This document shows positions 24,794 through 34,205 of a DNA stretch of 64,000 nucleotides, one piece after another. The position numbers and the translations under genes are program-made. The stretch covers positions 1-64,000 of the forward strand of contig NZ_JAMTCQ010000008.1 of assembly GCF_024171895.1 (NCBI RefSeq), written 5' to 3'. Within the stretch, counting starts at the first letter, position 1. Every line of letters begins with the position of its first letter. This DNA is from Prauserella halophila (GTDB lineage Bacteria > Actinomycetota > Actinomycetes > Mycobacteriales > Pseudonocardiaceae). Below the pieces are notes generated by a model that saw only the letters and a program-made list of their open reading frames with translations, had not been told where the DNA came from and did not search any database.

Positions 24794-26221
24794 CTATGAT
24801 CCCACCGTCGTCCGGGCTGCCACGCGCCGGGCGGCGGCGTCGGCCGTCCCGATGCAGGCGGGAATGCCCACGCCGTGGAGTGCCGCTCCGGCGACGGCGA
24901 GCCCGGGCAGGGCGGAGACGGCCGCGTCGATGCGCGCCACACGGTCGCCGTGCCCGACGCCGTACTGCGGCAGTCCGCCGCCCCAGCGCTGCACCCGGGC
25001 CTCGACCGGCTCGGCGGTGATGCCGGTCAGCTCCGCGAGATCCGCACGGACGCACCGGACGAGCTCGTCGTCGGTGGCACGCAGCGCGACGAGGTCACCG
25101 AACCGGCCCACCGACCCCCGCAGCAGCACGGGCCCGTCCGGTGCGGCCAGGTGTGGCCATTTGCGCGCGGAGAACGTGAACGCCTTGGCGGTGAACCGCC
25201 CGCCGTCGCGCGTGTGCTCGCCCGCTCCGATCAGCAACCCGGACGAGTCGGGCAGCGCGGTCCCGGCGGGCAGGGCCAGGGCGACCACGGCCATCGACGC
25301 GAGCTCGACCTCGCCGTACGCGGCTGCGGCGGCGGGCGCCACGTCGGCGAGCAGGCGCGCGGCCGCCGGTGCCGGAACGGCGAGCACGACGGCGTCGACG
25401 TCGAGATCGGGTGCGGCCGGGGCGTGCGCCGCGGGGACGGCGCCGAAGGTCAGGCGCCAGCCACCGCCCTCGCGACGGCTCACCGCGCGCACCGGAACCC
25501 CGAGCCGCACGTCGGCGCCGGCACGCGCCTCGAGCTCCGTGATCAGCGCGGCGAGGCCACCGGAGAGAGTGCCGAACACCGGTGCGGGGTTCGGCGGGGC
25601 CGCCGGATCCGGCAACTGGGCGGAGATCGCCGACGTCACCGACCCGGCCCCGCCGTCCAGCGCGTGCGCGAGGGCGGGCAGCACCGCGCGGAGACCGAGA
25701 CCGTCCGCACCGCCCGCGTACACACCGCCGAGGAGCGGATCGACGAGCCGGTCGACCACTTCGTCACCGAGCCGCGCGCGCAGCAGCAGGCCGAGCGACG
25801 CGTCGTCGCCGACGGGCTCGACCGGCGGGAGTCCCGCCTCCCCCGCGACGGCGCGGGCCCCCGCCTCGGACAGCACGTGCGCGACCGCATCCGGGTCGGC
25901 GGGGATCCCCATGACGGTGCGTTTCGGCAGGCCCGTGGTCGCGCCGCCCGCGCGCAGGCTCGACGACGCTCCCGACGGATGCCGCAGCCGGTCGGTCAGG
26001 CCCAGTTCACGTACCAGGTCGAGGGCCTCCGGTCGCCGCGCCAGGAACGCCTCCGCACCGACGTCGCACGGCACGCCGGCCAGCGACACCGTGCGCAGCT
26101 TGCCGCCGAGCTCGCCGGACGCCTCGCACACGGTGATCGCGGCGTCCCGGCCGAGCAGCGTGCGGAGACGATAGGCGGCGGTCAGCCCGGAGACGCCTCC
26201 CCCGACGACCGCGACCCTCAC
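24794..26221 (-). CDS. hemY: Coproporphyrinogen III oxidase (HemY/CgoX)
   Basis: The 475-residue FAD enzyme oxidises coproporphyrinogen III to coproporphyrin III in this pathway. [18 protein letters not shown] is the dinucleotide-binding fold at the N-terminus. [11 protein letters not shown] and [21 protein letters not shown] follow. The C-terminal [19 protein letters not shown] completes the FAD site. A GTG start at 26221 has GGAG 6 nt upstream, within the spacer after the hemE stop. It is sandwiched between hemE and hemQ with almost no gaps, so the three form an operon. Confidence 0.93.
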   Translation of the reverse strand: MRVAVVGGGVSGLTAAYRLRTLLGRDAAITVCEASGELGGKLRTVSLAGVPCDVGAEAFLARRPEALDLVRELGLTDRLRHPSGASSSLRAGGATTGLPKRTVMGIPADPDAVAHVLSEAGARAVAGEAGLPPVEPVGDDASLGLLLRARLGDEVVDRLVDPLLGGVYAGGADGLGLRAVLPALAHALDGGAGSVTSAISAQLPDPAAPPNPAPVFGTLSGGLAALITELEARAGADVRLGVPVRAVSRREGGGWRLTFGAVPAAHAPAAPDLDVDAVVLAVPAPAAARLLADVAPAAAAAYGEVELASMAVVALALPAGTALPDSSGLLIGAGEHTRDGGRFTAKAFTFSARKWPHLAAPDGPVLLRGSVGRFGDLVALRATDDELVRCVRADLAELTGITAEPVEARVQRWGGGLPQYGVGHGDRVARIDAAVSALPGLAVAGAALHGVGIPACIGTADAAARRVAARTTVGS

Positions 26222-26231
26222 AGCGCGCTCC

Positions 26232-27347
26232 TCACAGGCTGTGCACCAGCTCCACCACGCGGGTCAGCACCTCCGGATCGGTCTCCGGCAGCACCCCGTG
26301 CCCGAGGTTGACGATGTGCCCGGCGGCGCCGCGGCCCTCGGCGACGATGCGCCGCACCTCGGCCTCGATCACCGGCCACGAGGCCATCAACAGCGCCGGG
26401 TCGAGGTTGCCCTGGACCACCGGAGCGGGCTCGCCCGGGACCCGCAGCCGGCGGGCCGCCTCGTCGAGCGGGACCCGCCAGTCGACGCCGACGACGTCCG
26501 CACCGGCCTCGCGCATCGCGGGCAGCAGCTCCCCGGTGCCGACCCCGAAGTGGATCCGCGGTACGTCGTACTCGGCGACGGCGGACAGCACCTTCGCCGA
26601 GTGGGGCAGCACGAACTCGCGATAGTCGCGCTCCGAGAGCGCACCGGCCCACGAGTCGAAGAGCTGCACCGCGTCGACCCCGGCCTCGAGCTGGGCCGTC
26701 AGGAAGGTGGCCGTCACGTCGGCGAGACGGGACGCCAGGCGGTGCCACAGCTCCGGCTCGGCGTGCATGAGCGCCTTGGTGTGCTCGTGGTTGCGGCTCG
26801 GCCCGCCTTCGATGAGGTACGAGGCGAGCGTGAACGGCGCGCCCGCGAACCCGATCAGCGGGGTCTCGCCGAGCTCGCGCAGCAGCAGGCCGATGCCGTC
26901 GGTGATGGGCCGGACCTGCTCGGCCTCGAGCGCCGGGAGCGCGTCGACGTCGGCCGCGGTCCGCACGGGGTGCGCCACGACGGGTCCGGTGCCGGGCACG
27001 ATGTCGATGGCCAGGCCCGCGGCGTACAGCGGGACGACGATGTCGCTGAACAGGATCGCGCCGTCGACGCCGTGGCGGCGCACCGGCTGCATCGTGATCT
27101 CCGCGAGCAGCCCCGGGTCGAAACACGACTGCAGCATCGGCACGCCCTCGCGCACCGAGCGGTACTCGGGCAGCGACCGGCCGGCCTGGCGCATGAACCA
27201 CACGGGCACGCGCGCAGGCGTGCCGCCACGAGCCGCGACCAGCAGCGGCGCGTCGGGCAGCGCACGCCGCGCGGACACCGGGGAACCGGCCCGGGCGACG
27301 GAGGCGGACGACGCGGAGAACGACGACGCGGAGAACGAGGCTGTCAT
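26232..27347 (-). CDS. hemE: Uroporphyrinogen decarboxylase
   Basis: The 371-residue enzyme decarboxylates uroporphyrinogen III to coproporphyrinogen III. Conserved motifs are [16 protein letters not shown] (substrate-binding Arg), [49 protein letters not shown] and [17 protein letters not shown]. An N-terminal Ser/Ala stretch of about 25 residues precedes the core. The ATG at 27347 is used; a GTG one codon upstream is equivalent. It heads the heme operon and is divergent from DUF3000. Confidence 0.94.
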   Translation of the reverse strand: MTASFSASSFSASSASVARAGSPVSARRALPDAPLLVAARGGTPARVPVWFMRQAGRSLPEYRSVREGVPMLQSCFDPGLLAEITMQPVRRHGVDGAILFSDIVVPLYAAGLAIDIVPGTGPVVAHPVRTAADVDALPALEAEQVRPITDGIGLLLRELGETPLIGFAGAPFTLASYLIEGGPSRNHEHTKALMHAEPELWHRLASRLADVTATFLTAQLEAGVDAVQLFDSWAGALSERDYREFVLPHSAKVLSAVAEYDVPRIHFGVGTGELLPAMREAGADVVGVDWRVPLDEAARRLRVPGEPAPVVQGNLDPALLMASWPVIEAEVRRIVAEGRGAAGHIVNLGHGVLPETDPEVLTRVVELVHSL

Positions 27348-27424
27348 CACTGTTCATGGTGCCACGCCCGGATATCCGCGCCGTCGTCGGCGCGTCGGAA
27401 ACCGGCGCAGGACCCGCGACCGCT

Positions 27425-27430
27425 TACAGT
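27425..27430 (+). promoter_or_regulatory. -10 box of the DUF3000 gene (leaderless)
   Basis: TACAGT ends 6 nt before the GTG at 27437. Confidence 0.5.
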
Positions 27431-27436
27431 TTCGGA

Positions 27437-28000
27437 GTGACCGTGTTGACCCAGGCGCCGGAGGAATTCCGCCAGGCCGTCGCCGCGCTGCAGGCGCTGC
27501 AGCCGCGACCCGAGGTGAGCCTCGAGCCGATCAAGGCTCCGCAACGACTCGCGCCCTGGGCCTACGCACTCGGCTGCGAGACGACGGGACCGGCCGAGGT
27601 CGAGGCGTCCGGCAGGCTGGTCCTGCTGCACGACCCGGACGGCCAGGAGACGTGGAACGGCGTGTTCCGCCTGGTCGCCTACGTGCGCGCGGGCATCGAC
27701 AAGGAGCTGGCGACCGACCCGTTCCTGCCGTCGGTCGGCTGGTCGTGGCTCACGGACGCACTCGAGGCCACCGAGGCCGAGTTCACCGCACTCGGGGGCA
27801 CCGTCACCGAGACGTCCTCGGCCCGGTTCGGTGAGATCGCGGGGCCGTCCCGCACCGACGACCTCGAACTGCGCGCGTCCTGGACGCCGCTGACGGCCGA
27901 ACTCGGTCCCCACGGCGAGGCGTTCTGCCAGCTGATGGCGAGCTACGCCGGCCTGCCTCCCGTCGGGGTCACGATGTTCGGCCAGCGCCACCCGTCCTGA
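27437..28000 (+). CDS. DUF3000 family protein
   Basis: The 187-residue soluble protein matches the actinobacterial DUF3000 family (Rv2680): FRQAVAALQALQPRPEVSLEPIKAPQRLAPWAYAL at the N-terminus, GRLVLLHDPDGQETWNGVFRLVAYVRA, and GWSWLTDALEATEAEFTALGGTVTET. Its function is unknown. The position between heme genes and RNase D is conserved across actinobacteria. The gene's stop codon is part of a 15-bp tandem repeat. Confidence 0.88.
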   Translation: MTVLTQAPEEFRQAVAALQALQPRPEVSLEPIKAPQRLAPWAYALGCETTGPAEVEASGRLVLLHDPDGQETWNGVFRLVAYVRAGIDKELATDPFLPSVGWSWLTDALEATEAEFTALGGTVTETSSARFGEIAGPSRTDDLELRASWTPLTAELGPHGEAFCQLMASYAGLPPVGVTMFGQRHPS

Positions 28001-28050
28001 CACTGGCCGTTCTGGCACTGGCCGTTCTGACACCGCCGTCCTGACGTCGG
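27992..28050 (+). repeat. Four 15-bp repeats spanning the DUF3000 stop codon
   Basis: CCGTCCTGACACTGG (27992-28006, containing the TGA stop), CCGTTCTGGCACTGG (28007-28021), a 14-nt unit (28022-28035) and CCGTCCTGACGTCGG (28036-28050). Confidence 0.8.
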
Positions 28051-28089
28051 CCGCTTCCGTCCTCGCTCGGCGTCCCCCGCTCGCTACTC

Positions 28090-28165
28090 GCGCGACGCCG
28101 CGGCATGGGCGCGACGCCGCGGCATGGGCGCGACCGCTGCGTCATAGGCGTGATCGCCGCGGCAT
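28090..28165. repeat. 19-bp imperfect tandem repeat, four units
   Basis: GCGCGACGCCGCGGCATGG at 28090-28108 and 28109-28127, then two diverged units (28128-28146, 28147-28165). Intergenic. Confidence 0.75.
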
Positions 28166-28467
28166 ACTCGTCACCGGCGACTGCACGCGGCATATGCACG
28201 CCCAGTTCACGCACCACAACCCCAGGATATCGCAGTGAAAACGGGCTGCGTTACACCTTTCGCCGGGATTAATTCCATCGCGCTACACCGGAGCCCTTCG
28301 AGCGCAATCCGATCGGGATAGATACCCATTCGATGCCCCCACTACCCCACTCAGGCGGCTACAGTACCTGTCGACGACACCACTTTCGGTCTAAAGCTGG
28401 CGCGGCTGAACGGCCGAAAGTCCCGGTGCCGGTCGGGGGGCACGACCGACTCCAGGGAGGTAGTGAC
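28166..28467 (+). promoter_or_regulatory. AT-richer leader region of the NarL-type regulator
   Basis: After the repeats the composition drops (GGGATTAATTCC, GGGATAGATACC). A -10 candidate TACAGT lies at 28360-28365, which would give a leader of about 95 nt. Within it ACTTTCGG (28382-28389) pairs with CCGAAAGT (28414-28421). GGGAGG at 28455-28460 is the ribosome site. No known riboswitch is recognised. Confidence 0.4.
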
Positions 28468-29184
28468 GTGGCTGCCGTCGGCTTTTCTCAGGCCGTTCGA
28501 TCCACGCCAGCCGGCGCCTTGCCGGCCAGCATGGTTCCGCATCCGCGGGAAGAGTTGTTTTCCGTGATGGTGGTCGATGACCACCCGTTGTTGAGGGAGG
28601 CGATCGCCGGACGACTTGCCCAGATGGGCGCCGGCACGGTGCACGAGGCCGCCACGGTGGCCGAGGCCAGGGCGCGCGCAACGGCCACGGGGCCGTGCGA
28701 TCTCGCCGTCCTGGATCTCGGACTGCCGGACGGCAGCGGCATCGAGCTGGTCACCGAGCTGCGCAGCAACAGCTGGCCACGAGTGGTGGTCCTGGCCTCG
28801 TCGGACGACCCGTACGCGGTCCGCTCGGCGTTCCAGGCCGGCGCTCAGGCCTACCTGCTCAAATCCGCGTCGCCGGTGGTTGTCACCGACGGCGTCCGCC
28901 GGGTGCTCGACGGCGGCGTCTACGCGGATCCGAGCGTGGCCCCGGTGCTGGCCACCGGAACCCGGGTACCGGGCACCGACAACACCCCGCGCGAGCTCTC
29001 GGCGCGCGAGGTGGAGGTCCTGCAGCTCGTGGCCGACGGGCAGTCCAACAAGGAGATCGGTGACGAGCTCAGCCTGTCCGCGCTCACGGTGAAATCCCAC
29101 CTGTCGCGGATCGGCCGCAAGCTCGGCACCGGCGACCGGGCCCAGATGGTGGCGCTGGCCATGCGCGCCGGCGTCATCCGCTAG
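28468..29184 (+). CDS. Orphan LuxR/NarL-type response regulator
   Basis: The 238-residue regulator has a receiver domain (about residues 35-150: FSVMVVDDHPLLREAIAGR with acidic pair, phospho-acceptor D83 in LAVLDLGLPDG, VVLASSDDP, then AYLLKSAS with the Lys). A LuxR-type helix-turn-helix follows (about 170-235: RELSAREVEVLQLVADGQSN then KEIGDELSLSALTVKSHLSR). An extra 30-residue N-terminus precedes the receiver. The GTG at 28468 is fixed by GGGAGG 7 nt upstream. No histidine kinase is adjacent, so its input is unknown. Confidence 0.92.
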   Translation: MAAVGFSQAVRSTPAGALPASMVPHPREELFSVMVVDDHPLLREAIAGRLAQMGAGTVHEAATVAEARARATATGPCDLAVLDLGLPDGSGIELVTELRSNSWPRVVVLASSDDPYAVRSAFQAGAQAYLLKSASPVVVTDGVRRVLDGGVYADPSVAPVLATGTRVPGTDNTPRELSAREVEVLQLVADGQSNKEIGDELSLSALTVKSHLSRIGRKLGTGDRAQMVALAMRAGVIR

Positions 29185-29193
29185 CACCGACCT

Positions 29194-29240
29194 CCCTACG
29201 GGACGGGCTCGCCAGGGGCAGGTGTGCCCGTCCCGTAGGG
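29194..29240 (+). terminator. 15-bp perfect hairpin between the regulator and rnd
   Basis: CCCTACGGGACGGGC (29194-29208) pairs with GCCCGTCCCGTAGGG (29226-29240), 17-nt loop, 9 nt past the regulator's stop. Its right arm overlaps the rnd -10 (TAGGGT, 29236-29241). Confidence 0.7.
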
Positions 29241-29241
29241 T
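29236..29241 (+). promoter_or_regulatory. -10 box of rnd (leaderless)
   Basis: TAGGGT ends 8 nt before the GTG at 29250 and shares five bases with the terminator stem. Confidence 0.45.
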
Positions 29242-29249
29242 CAACACCC

Positions 29250-30518
29250 GTGCACAACGCAGAACACGCTTCCCCCGCGGCGGCGGCGACCGATGCGCCG
29301 GACCGCCAGGATGCGGCTGCGCCCGAGCTACTGACCGAGCCCGTCGAGGGCACACCACCGGTCATCGAGGACGCCGGGGCACTCCGCGCCGCCTGTGAAC
29401 GGCTCGCCGCAGGCACCGGTCCCATCGCCGTCGACACCGAGCGCGCCTCGGGCTACCGCTACTGGCCCAGGGCCTACCTCGTGCAGATCCGCCGCGAGGG
29501 CGCGGGCTCGATCCTCATCGATCCGATCCCACTGGCCGGCGAGCTGTCGCCACTGGCCGAGGCCCTCGGCGACGCCGAGTGGGTGCTGCACGCGGCGTCA
29601 CAGGATCTGCCGTGCCTGGCGGAACTGGGCCTGGACCCGCCCGCGCTGTTCGACACGGAGCTCGCGGGCAGACTCGCGGGCCACGAACGCGTCGCACTCG
29701 GCACTCTCGTCGAGAAGCTGCTCGGATACACCCTGGAGAAGGGGCACAGCGCAGCCGACTGGTCCCGGCGCCCGCTCCCCCACGACTGGCTCAACTACGC
29801 CGCGCTCGACGTCGAACTCCTCGTCCCGCTCCGCGACACGCTCGAGGCCGAACTGGCCGCCCAGGGCAAGCTCGAGTGGGCCCGGCAGGAGTTCGAGGCG
29901 GTCCGCACCACGCCTGCGGCGCCTCCGCGTGCCGAGCCGTGGCGCCGCACCTCGGGCGTGCACAAGGTGCGCACCCCGCGCGGCCTCGCCGCCGTCCGGG
30001 CACTCTGGGAGGCCCGCGACGAGATGGCGCGCAAACGCGATCGCGCACCCAGCCGTGTCCTGCCCGACAGCGCCATCGTCAACGCCGTGCTCTCGGACCC
30101 GTCGACGACCGGGCAGCTGCAGGCTCTGCCGGTCTTCGGCGGCCGGGTACAGCGCCGCTACAGCGCCCATTGGCTGCGTCAGTTGCAAGCGGCCAAAGAG
30201 CTGCCTGCCGACGAACTGCCCAGCACGTCCACCGGCAACGACGGGCCACCGCCGGTCAACCGGTGGGGCGACAAGGATCCGGACGCCGCCGCCCGGCTCG
30301 CCGCCGCCCGGACGGCACTGACGACGCTCGCCGAGCGGCACACGCTTCCGGTGGAGAACGTCCTGCTGCCCGATCTGCTACGCCGTACCTGCTGGACGCC
30401 GCCCGACGACCGTTCCCCGGCCGGCGTCGCCGAGACCCTGGCCGACGGCGGCGCGCGGGCGTGGCAGATCGAGCTCACCTCCGAGGTGCTGAGCACCGCG
30501 CTGCACACCACCGCCTGA
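29250..30518 (+). CDS. rnd: Ribonuclease D-like 3'-5' exonuclease with HRDC domain
   Basis: The 422-residue protein has a DEDD exonuclease domain (about residues 40-220): Exo I GPIAVDTERASGYRY with D62 and E64, Exo II in EWVLHAASQDLPCL, and Exo III in HDWLNYAALDVELLVPL (Tyr/Asp). A helical HRDC domain follows (about 245-330: RGLAAVRALWEARDEMARKR, then APSRVLPDSAIV). RNase D trims the 3' ends of tRNAs and other small RNAs. It corresponds to Rv2681. The start is placed at the GTG after the leaderless -10. Confidence 0.92.
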   Translation: MHNAEHASPAAAATDAPDRQDAAAPELLTEPVEGTPPVIEDAGALRAACERLAAGTGPIAVDTERASGYRYWPRAYLVQIRREGAGSILIDPIPLAGELSPLAEALGDAEWVLHAASQDLPCLAELGLDPPALFDTELAGRLAGHERVALGTLVEKLLGYTLEKGHSAADWSRRPLPHDWLNYAALDVELLVPLRDTLEAELAAQGKLEWARQEFEAVRTTPAAPPRAEPWRRTSGVHKVRTPRGLAAVRALWEARDEMARKRDRAPSRVLPDSAIVNAVLSDPSTTGQLQALPVFGGRVQRRYSAHWLRQLQAAKELPADELPSTSTGNDGPPPVNRWGDKDPDAAARLAAARTALTTLAERHTLPVENVLLPDLLRRTCWTPPDDRSPAGVAETLADGGARAWQIELTSEVLSTALHTTA

Positions 30519-30696
30519 GTACGCCGCTCCCCACCGCCGGCAGCGCCGTGGAGCCGTCCGCACCGGGCCCAACGCTCGTCGGCGGGGGATGTGTGCGCAC
30601 GCGGCGCCGCACACCCGGCGAGGTATCACACGGTGGGGTGTCACACGGTGGACGAGGCCACCCTGCGACGCGGTCGGCATCGGGATTACCATCGAG

Positions 30697-30712
30697 GTTA
30701 CCGGCCAGTAAC
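30697..30712. promoter_or_regulatory. Candidate operator upstream of fadA-fadB
   Basis: GTTACCGGCCAGTAAC is a near-perfect 16-bp palindrome (14 of 16 positions) centred 70 bp before fadA. It is the size and shape expected for a TetR-type repressor of fatty-acid genes. Further upstream TCACACGGTGG is repeated (about 30627 and 30641). Confidence 0.5.
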
Positions 30713-30774
30713 AACGCCGTGCGGGCCGGTTCCGAGTTCCCAACACCGCGCACATCACCTCCGAAGGAGCACCC

Positions 30775-31977
30775 GTGTCCGCACCCGCGCGCACCGTGGC
30801 CTTCGTCGACGGGGCACGGACCCCGTTCGGCAAGGCAGGCGACAAGGGCATCTACGCCAACACACGGGCCGACGATCTCGTCGTCAAGGTCATCCGTGAA
30901 CTGCTGCGCCGCCACCCACAGCTACCGGCCGAGCGGATCGACGACGTCGCCGTCGCCGCCACGACCCAGACCGGCGACCAGGGCCTGACCATCGGCCGCA
31001 CCGCGGCGCTGCTGGCCGGCCTGCCGAAGTCCGTCCCCGGGTTCGCCGTCGACCGCATGTGCGCCGGCGCGATGACGGCGGTGACGTCGGTCGCCGGCGG
31101 TATCGCGTTCGGCGCCTACGACGTCGCCCTCGCCGGCGGGGTCGAGCACATGGGCAGGCACCCGATGGGCGAAGGCGTCGACCCGAACCCGCGGTTCCTG
31201 TCCGACAAGCTCGTCGACCCGTCCGCCCTCGTCATGGGCCAGACCGCCGAGAACGTCCACGACCGCTACCCGGCGATCACCAAGGAGCGCTGCGACGCCT
31301 TCGCCGTCCGCAGCCAGGAGCGCTTCGCCGACGCCGTGAAGGCGGGCAAGATCGGCCCGGAGCTGGTGCCGGTCGCCACCCGGCACCCGGAGCTGGGCTG
31401 GGACCTGGCCACCGAGGACGAGCCGCCCCGCCCGGGCACGACGCTGGAGAGCCTCGCCGAGCTGAAGACACCGTTCCGTCCGCACGGCCGGGTCACCGCG
31501 GGCAACGCCGCGGGCCTGAACGACGGGGCGACCGGCGCGCTGCTCGCCGGTGAGGACACCGCGCGCGAGCTGGGCCTGCCGGTGGGCATGCGCCTGGTCG
31601 GCTACTCGTACATGGGCGTCGAGCCGGAGGTCATGGGCGTCGGCCCGGTCCCGGCGACCGAGAAGGCGCTCGGCCGCGCCGGACTGTCCATCGACGACAT
31701 CGGCCTGTTCGAGATCAACGAGGCGTTCGCCGTCCAGGTGCTGGCTTTCCTCGACCACTTCGGCATCGCCGAGGACGACCCCCGCGTCAACGCCTGGGGC
31801 GGCGCGATCGCCTGCGGTCACCCGCTCGCCTCCTCCGGCGTGCGGTTGATGACTCAGCTCTCGCGCCGGTTCGCCGAGCGCCCCGACATGCGCTACGGCA
31901 TGACGACGATGTGCATCGGTATCGGCATGGGCGGCACCGTCATCTGGGAGAACCCCCACTGGGAGGGCAACAAGTGA
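30775..31977 (+). CDS. fadA: Acetyl-CoA acyltransferase (3-ketoacyl-CoA thiolase)
   Basis: The 400-residue thiolase cleaves 3-ketoacyl-CoA in beta-oxidation. The nucleophilic C96 is in VDRMCAGAM, followed by GGVEHMGRHPM. The C-terminal signatures are FEINEAFAVQVLAF, GGAIACGHPLASSGVRL (His) and MTTMCIGIGMGGTVI (second Cys). The GTG start has AAGGAG 7 nt upstream. The stop overlaps the fadB start (GTGA), so the two subunits of the trifunctional-like complex are co-translated, as with FadA/FadB of M. tuberculosis. Confidence 0.94.
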   Translation: MSAPARTVAFVDGARTPFGKAGDKGIYANTRADDLVVKVIRELLRRHPQLPAERIDDVAVAATTQTGDQGLTIGRTAALLAGLPKSVPGFAVDRMCAGAMTAVTSVAGGIAFGAYDVALAGGVEHMGRHPMGEGVDPNPRFLSDKLVDPSALVMGQTAENVHDRYPAITKERCDAFAVRSQERFADAVKAGKIGPELVPVATRHPELGWDLATEDEPPRPGTTLESLAELKTPFRPHGRVTAGNAAGLNDGATGALLAGEDTARELGLPVGMRLVGYSYMGVEPEVMGVGPVPATEKALGRAGLSIDDIGLFEINEAFAVQVLAFLDHFGIAEDDPRVNAWGGAIACGHPLASSGVRLMTQLSRRFAERPDMRYGMTTMCIGIGMGGTVIWENPHWEGNK

Positions 31978-34082
31978 TTTCCGCAGAACAGGCCACGACA
32001 GCATTCCCCGACGAGGTCGTCACCCGCGCAGTGACCCGCCTCGTATCGGTGCCCGGTCTCGACAAGCCGGTCGCCCTGATCACGATCGACAACGGCTACG
32101 ACCACACCCGCCCGTCGACATTCGGCCCGCAAAGTCTGGTGAGTCTCAACGCCGCGTTCGACGAGGCCGTGGCGGCCGACCCCGCGGCGATCGCCGTGAC
32201 GGGGAAGCCGTTCGTGTTCGCCGTCGGCGCGGATCTGTCCGGTGTGGAGGAGATCTCGGATCCCGGGCTGGCACACCAGATCGCGCAGACCGGCCACGAC
32301 GTGTTCCGCCGGTTCACCGAGTCCGAGATCCCCACGTTCGCGTTCGTCAACGGTGCCGTCATGGGCGGCGGGCTCGAGCTCGCGCTCTCGTGCCACTACC
32401 GCACGATGGCCGACAACGTCGCCGCGATCGCACTGCCCGAGGTGTTCCTGGGGCTGTTCCCGGGCTGGGGCGGCACGCAGCTGCTGCCGAACCTGATCGG
32501 CCCGGACGCCGCGGTGACGGTGATCGTCGAGAACGCGCTGAACCAGAACGCGATGCTCAAACCGGCCCGGGCGGCCGAACTGGGTGTCACCGACGAGCTG
32601 CTGCCGTCGGCGGACTACCTGGAACAGTCGCTGCTGTGGCTCTCCCGCGTCGTGCGCGGCGAGGTCACGCCCGCCCGCCCGGAGATCGACCGCGGTGAGG
32701 GCTGGGACGCCGCGCTGGACCGTGCGAAGGCCGTCGTCGCGGGCAAGACGAAGGGCGCCTCGCCGGGCGCGGAAAAGGCCCTCGAACTGCTCGAACTGGC
32801 GCGCACGGCCGACCGGGACGCCGGGTACGCCGCCGAGACCGAGGCGCTGGCCGAGCTGTTGATGTCCGATCCGCTGCGGTCCGGGCTGTACTCGTTCAAC
32901 CTCGTCAACAAGCGGGCGAAGAAACCGGCGGGCGCGCCGGACAAGTCCCTCGCCCGGCAGGTCGGCAAGGTCGGCATCGTCGGCGCAGGCTTGATGGCCA
33001 GCCAGCTGGCGCTGCTGTTCGTGCGCAGGCTCAAGGTTCCGGTCGTCCTCACCGATGTCGACCAGGACCGCGTCGACAAGGGTGTGTCCTACGTGCACGC
33101 CGAGATCGACAAGCTCGAGCACAAGACGCGCGTGAGCCCGGACGAGGCGAACCGCCTGCGTGCGCTGGTGTCCGGTTCGCTGGACAAGGCGGCGTTCGCC
33201 GACGCGGGCTTCGTCATCGAGGCGGTGTTCGAGGACCCGGGCGTCAAGCGGAAGGTCTTCGCCGAGGTCGAGCAGCACGTCGGCCCCGAGTGCGTACTGG
33301 CGACGAACACCTCGTCGCTGTCGATCACCGCGATGGCCGCCGAGCTCCGGCACCCGGAGCGCGTCGTCGGGTTCCACTTCTTCAACCCGGTCGCCGTGCT
33401 GCCGCTGCTGGAGATCGTCCGCGGCGAGCGGACCGACGACGAGACGCTGGCGACGGCGTTCTCGGTCGGCAAGCAGCTGAAGAAGTCGAGTGTGCTGGTC
33501 AAGGACGCTCCGGCGTTCGTGGTGAACCGCGTGCTGACACGGTTCCTCGGCGAGGTGCTGGCCACGGTGGACGAGGGCACGCCGTTCGAGGTGGCCGACT
33601 CCGCGCTCGACCCGCTCGGCCTGCCGATGTCGCCGATGACGCTGCTGCAGCTCGTGGGCCCGCCGGTGGCGCTGCACGTGGCCGAGACGATGCACGAGGC
33701 GTTCCCCGAGCGCTACGGCGTGAGCGAGAACCTGAAGCGCTTCGTCGAGGCCGGCAAGTCGGCGGTCTGGCAGTGGGACTCCTCCGGCAACCAGACGATC
33801 GACCCCGAGGTCGCGGCGCTGTGGCAGCAGGGCGACGCGCCGTCGACGGCGGAGCAGGTGCGGGATCGCGCACTCGGCGCCCTGGCCGAGGAGATCCGCA
33901 TCATGCTCGACGAGGGCGTGGTCGCCGAGGCCCAGGACATCGACCTGTGCATGATCCTCGGCGCCGGCTGGCCGTTCTGGTTGGGCGGCATCACGCCGTA
34001 CCTCGACCGTGCGGGTGTGTCGGAGAAGGTCGCGGGTAAGCCCTTCCTCGCCCGCGGCGTGGCATCGGTTCCCACGGCGTGA
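31974..34082 (+). CDS. fadB: Beta-oxidation multifunctional protein: enoyl-CoA hydratase / 3-hydroxyacyl-CoA dehydrogenase
   Basis: The 702-residue protein has an N-terminal crotonase domain (about residues 1-190): FVFAVGADLSGVEEI and VNGAVMGGGLELALSCHYR form the oxyanion hole, and PEVFLGLFPGWGGTQLLPN carries the catalytic acidic positions. The 3-hydroxyacyl-CoA dehydrogenase half starts near residue 325 with KVGIVGAGLMASQLALLF (NAD site). VVGFHFFNPVAVLPLLEIV holds the catalytic His, followed by the C-terminal 3HCDH domain (NRVLTRFLGEVLATVDEG). It forms a complex with FadA. The GTG at 31974 overlaps the fadA stop and has GGGAGGG upstream. Confidence 0.94.
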   Translation: MISAEQATTAFPDEVVTRAVTRLVSVPGLDKPVALITIDNGYDHTRPSTFGPQSLVSLNAAFDEAVAADPAAIAVTGKPFVFAVGADLSGVEEISDPGLAHQIAQTGHDVFRRFTESEIPTFAFVNGAVMGGGLELALSCHYRTMADNVAAIALPEVFLGLFPGWGGTQLLPNLIGPDAAVTVIVENALNQNAMLKPARAAELGVTDELLPSADYLEQSLLWLSRVVRGEVTPARPEIDRGEGWDAALDRAKAVVAGKTKGASPGAEKALELLELARTADRDAGYAAETEALAELLMSDPLRSGLYSFNLVNKRAKKPAGAPDKSLARQVGKVGIVGAGLMASQLALLFVRRLKVPVVLTDVDQDRVDKGVSYVHAEIDKLEHKTRVSPDEANRLRALVSGSLDKAAFADAGFVIEAVFEDPGVKRKVFAEVEQHVGPECVLATNTSSLSITAMAAELRHPERVVGFHFFNPVAVLPLLEIVRGERTDDETLATAFSVGKQLKKSSVLVKDAPAFVVNRVLTRFLGEVLATVDEGTPFEVADSALDPLGLPMSPMTLLQLVGPPVALHVAETMHEAFPERYGVSENLKRFVEAGKSAVWQWDSSGNQTIDPEVAALWQQGDAPSTAEQVRDRALGALAEEIRIMLDEGVVAEAQDIDLCMILGAGWPFWLGGITPYLDRAGVSEKVAGKPFLARGVASVPTA

Positions 34083-34090
34083 GGTGACGG

Positions 34091-34126
34091 CGGCGGGACT
34101 CGGGGCCTACGCCCCGAGTCCCGCCG
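34091..34126 (+). terminator. Terminator after fadB
   Basis: A 16-bp perfect stem (34091-34106 with 34111-34126) and a CTAC loop, 8 nt past the stop codon. Confidence 0.75.
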
Positions 34127-34205
34127 TATAGGTCATTATACGGCCAGGGCAGCTCGCTGTCCACATCGCACGTACGGCAGTCCGATGTGGATCTCGAACC
34201 CGTCG

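Noticed and set aside
28333-28467. Longer N-terminus for the NarL-type regulator starting at 28333
   Set aside because: The GGGAGG site 7 nt before the GTG at 28468 decides the start, and the extra residues look noncoding.
31893-33695. 600-codon minus-strand open frame
   Set aside because: Antisense to fadB; composition typical of high-GC shadows.
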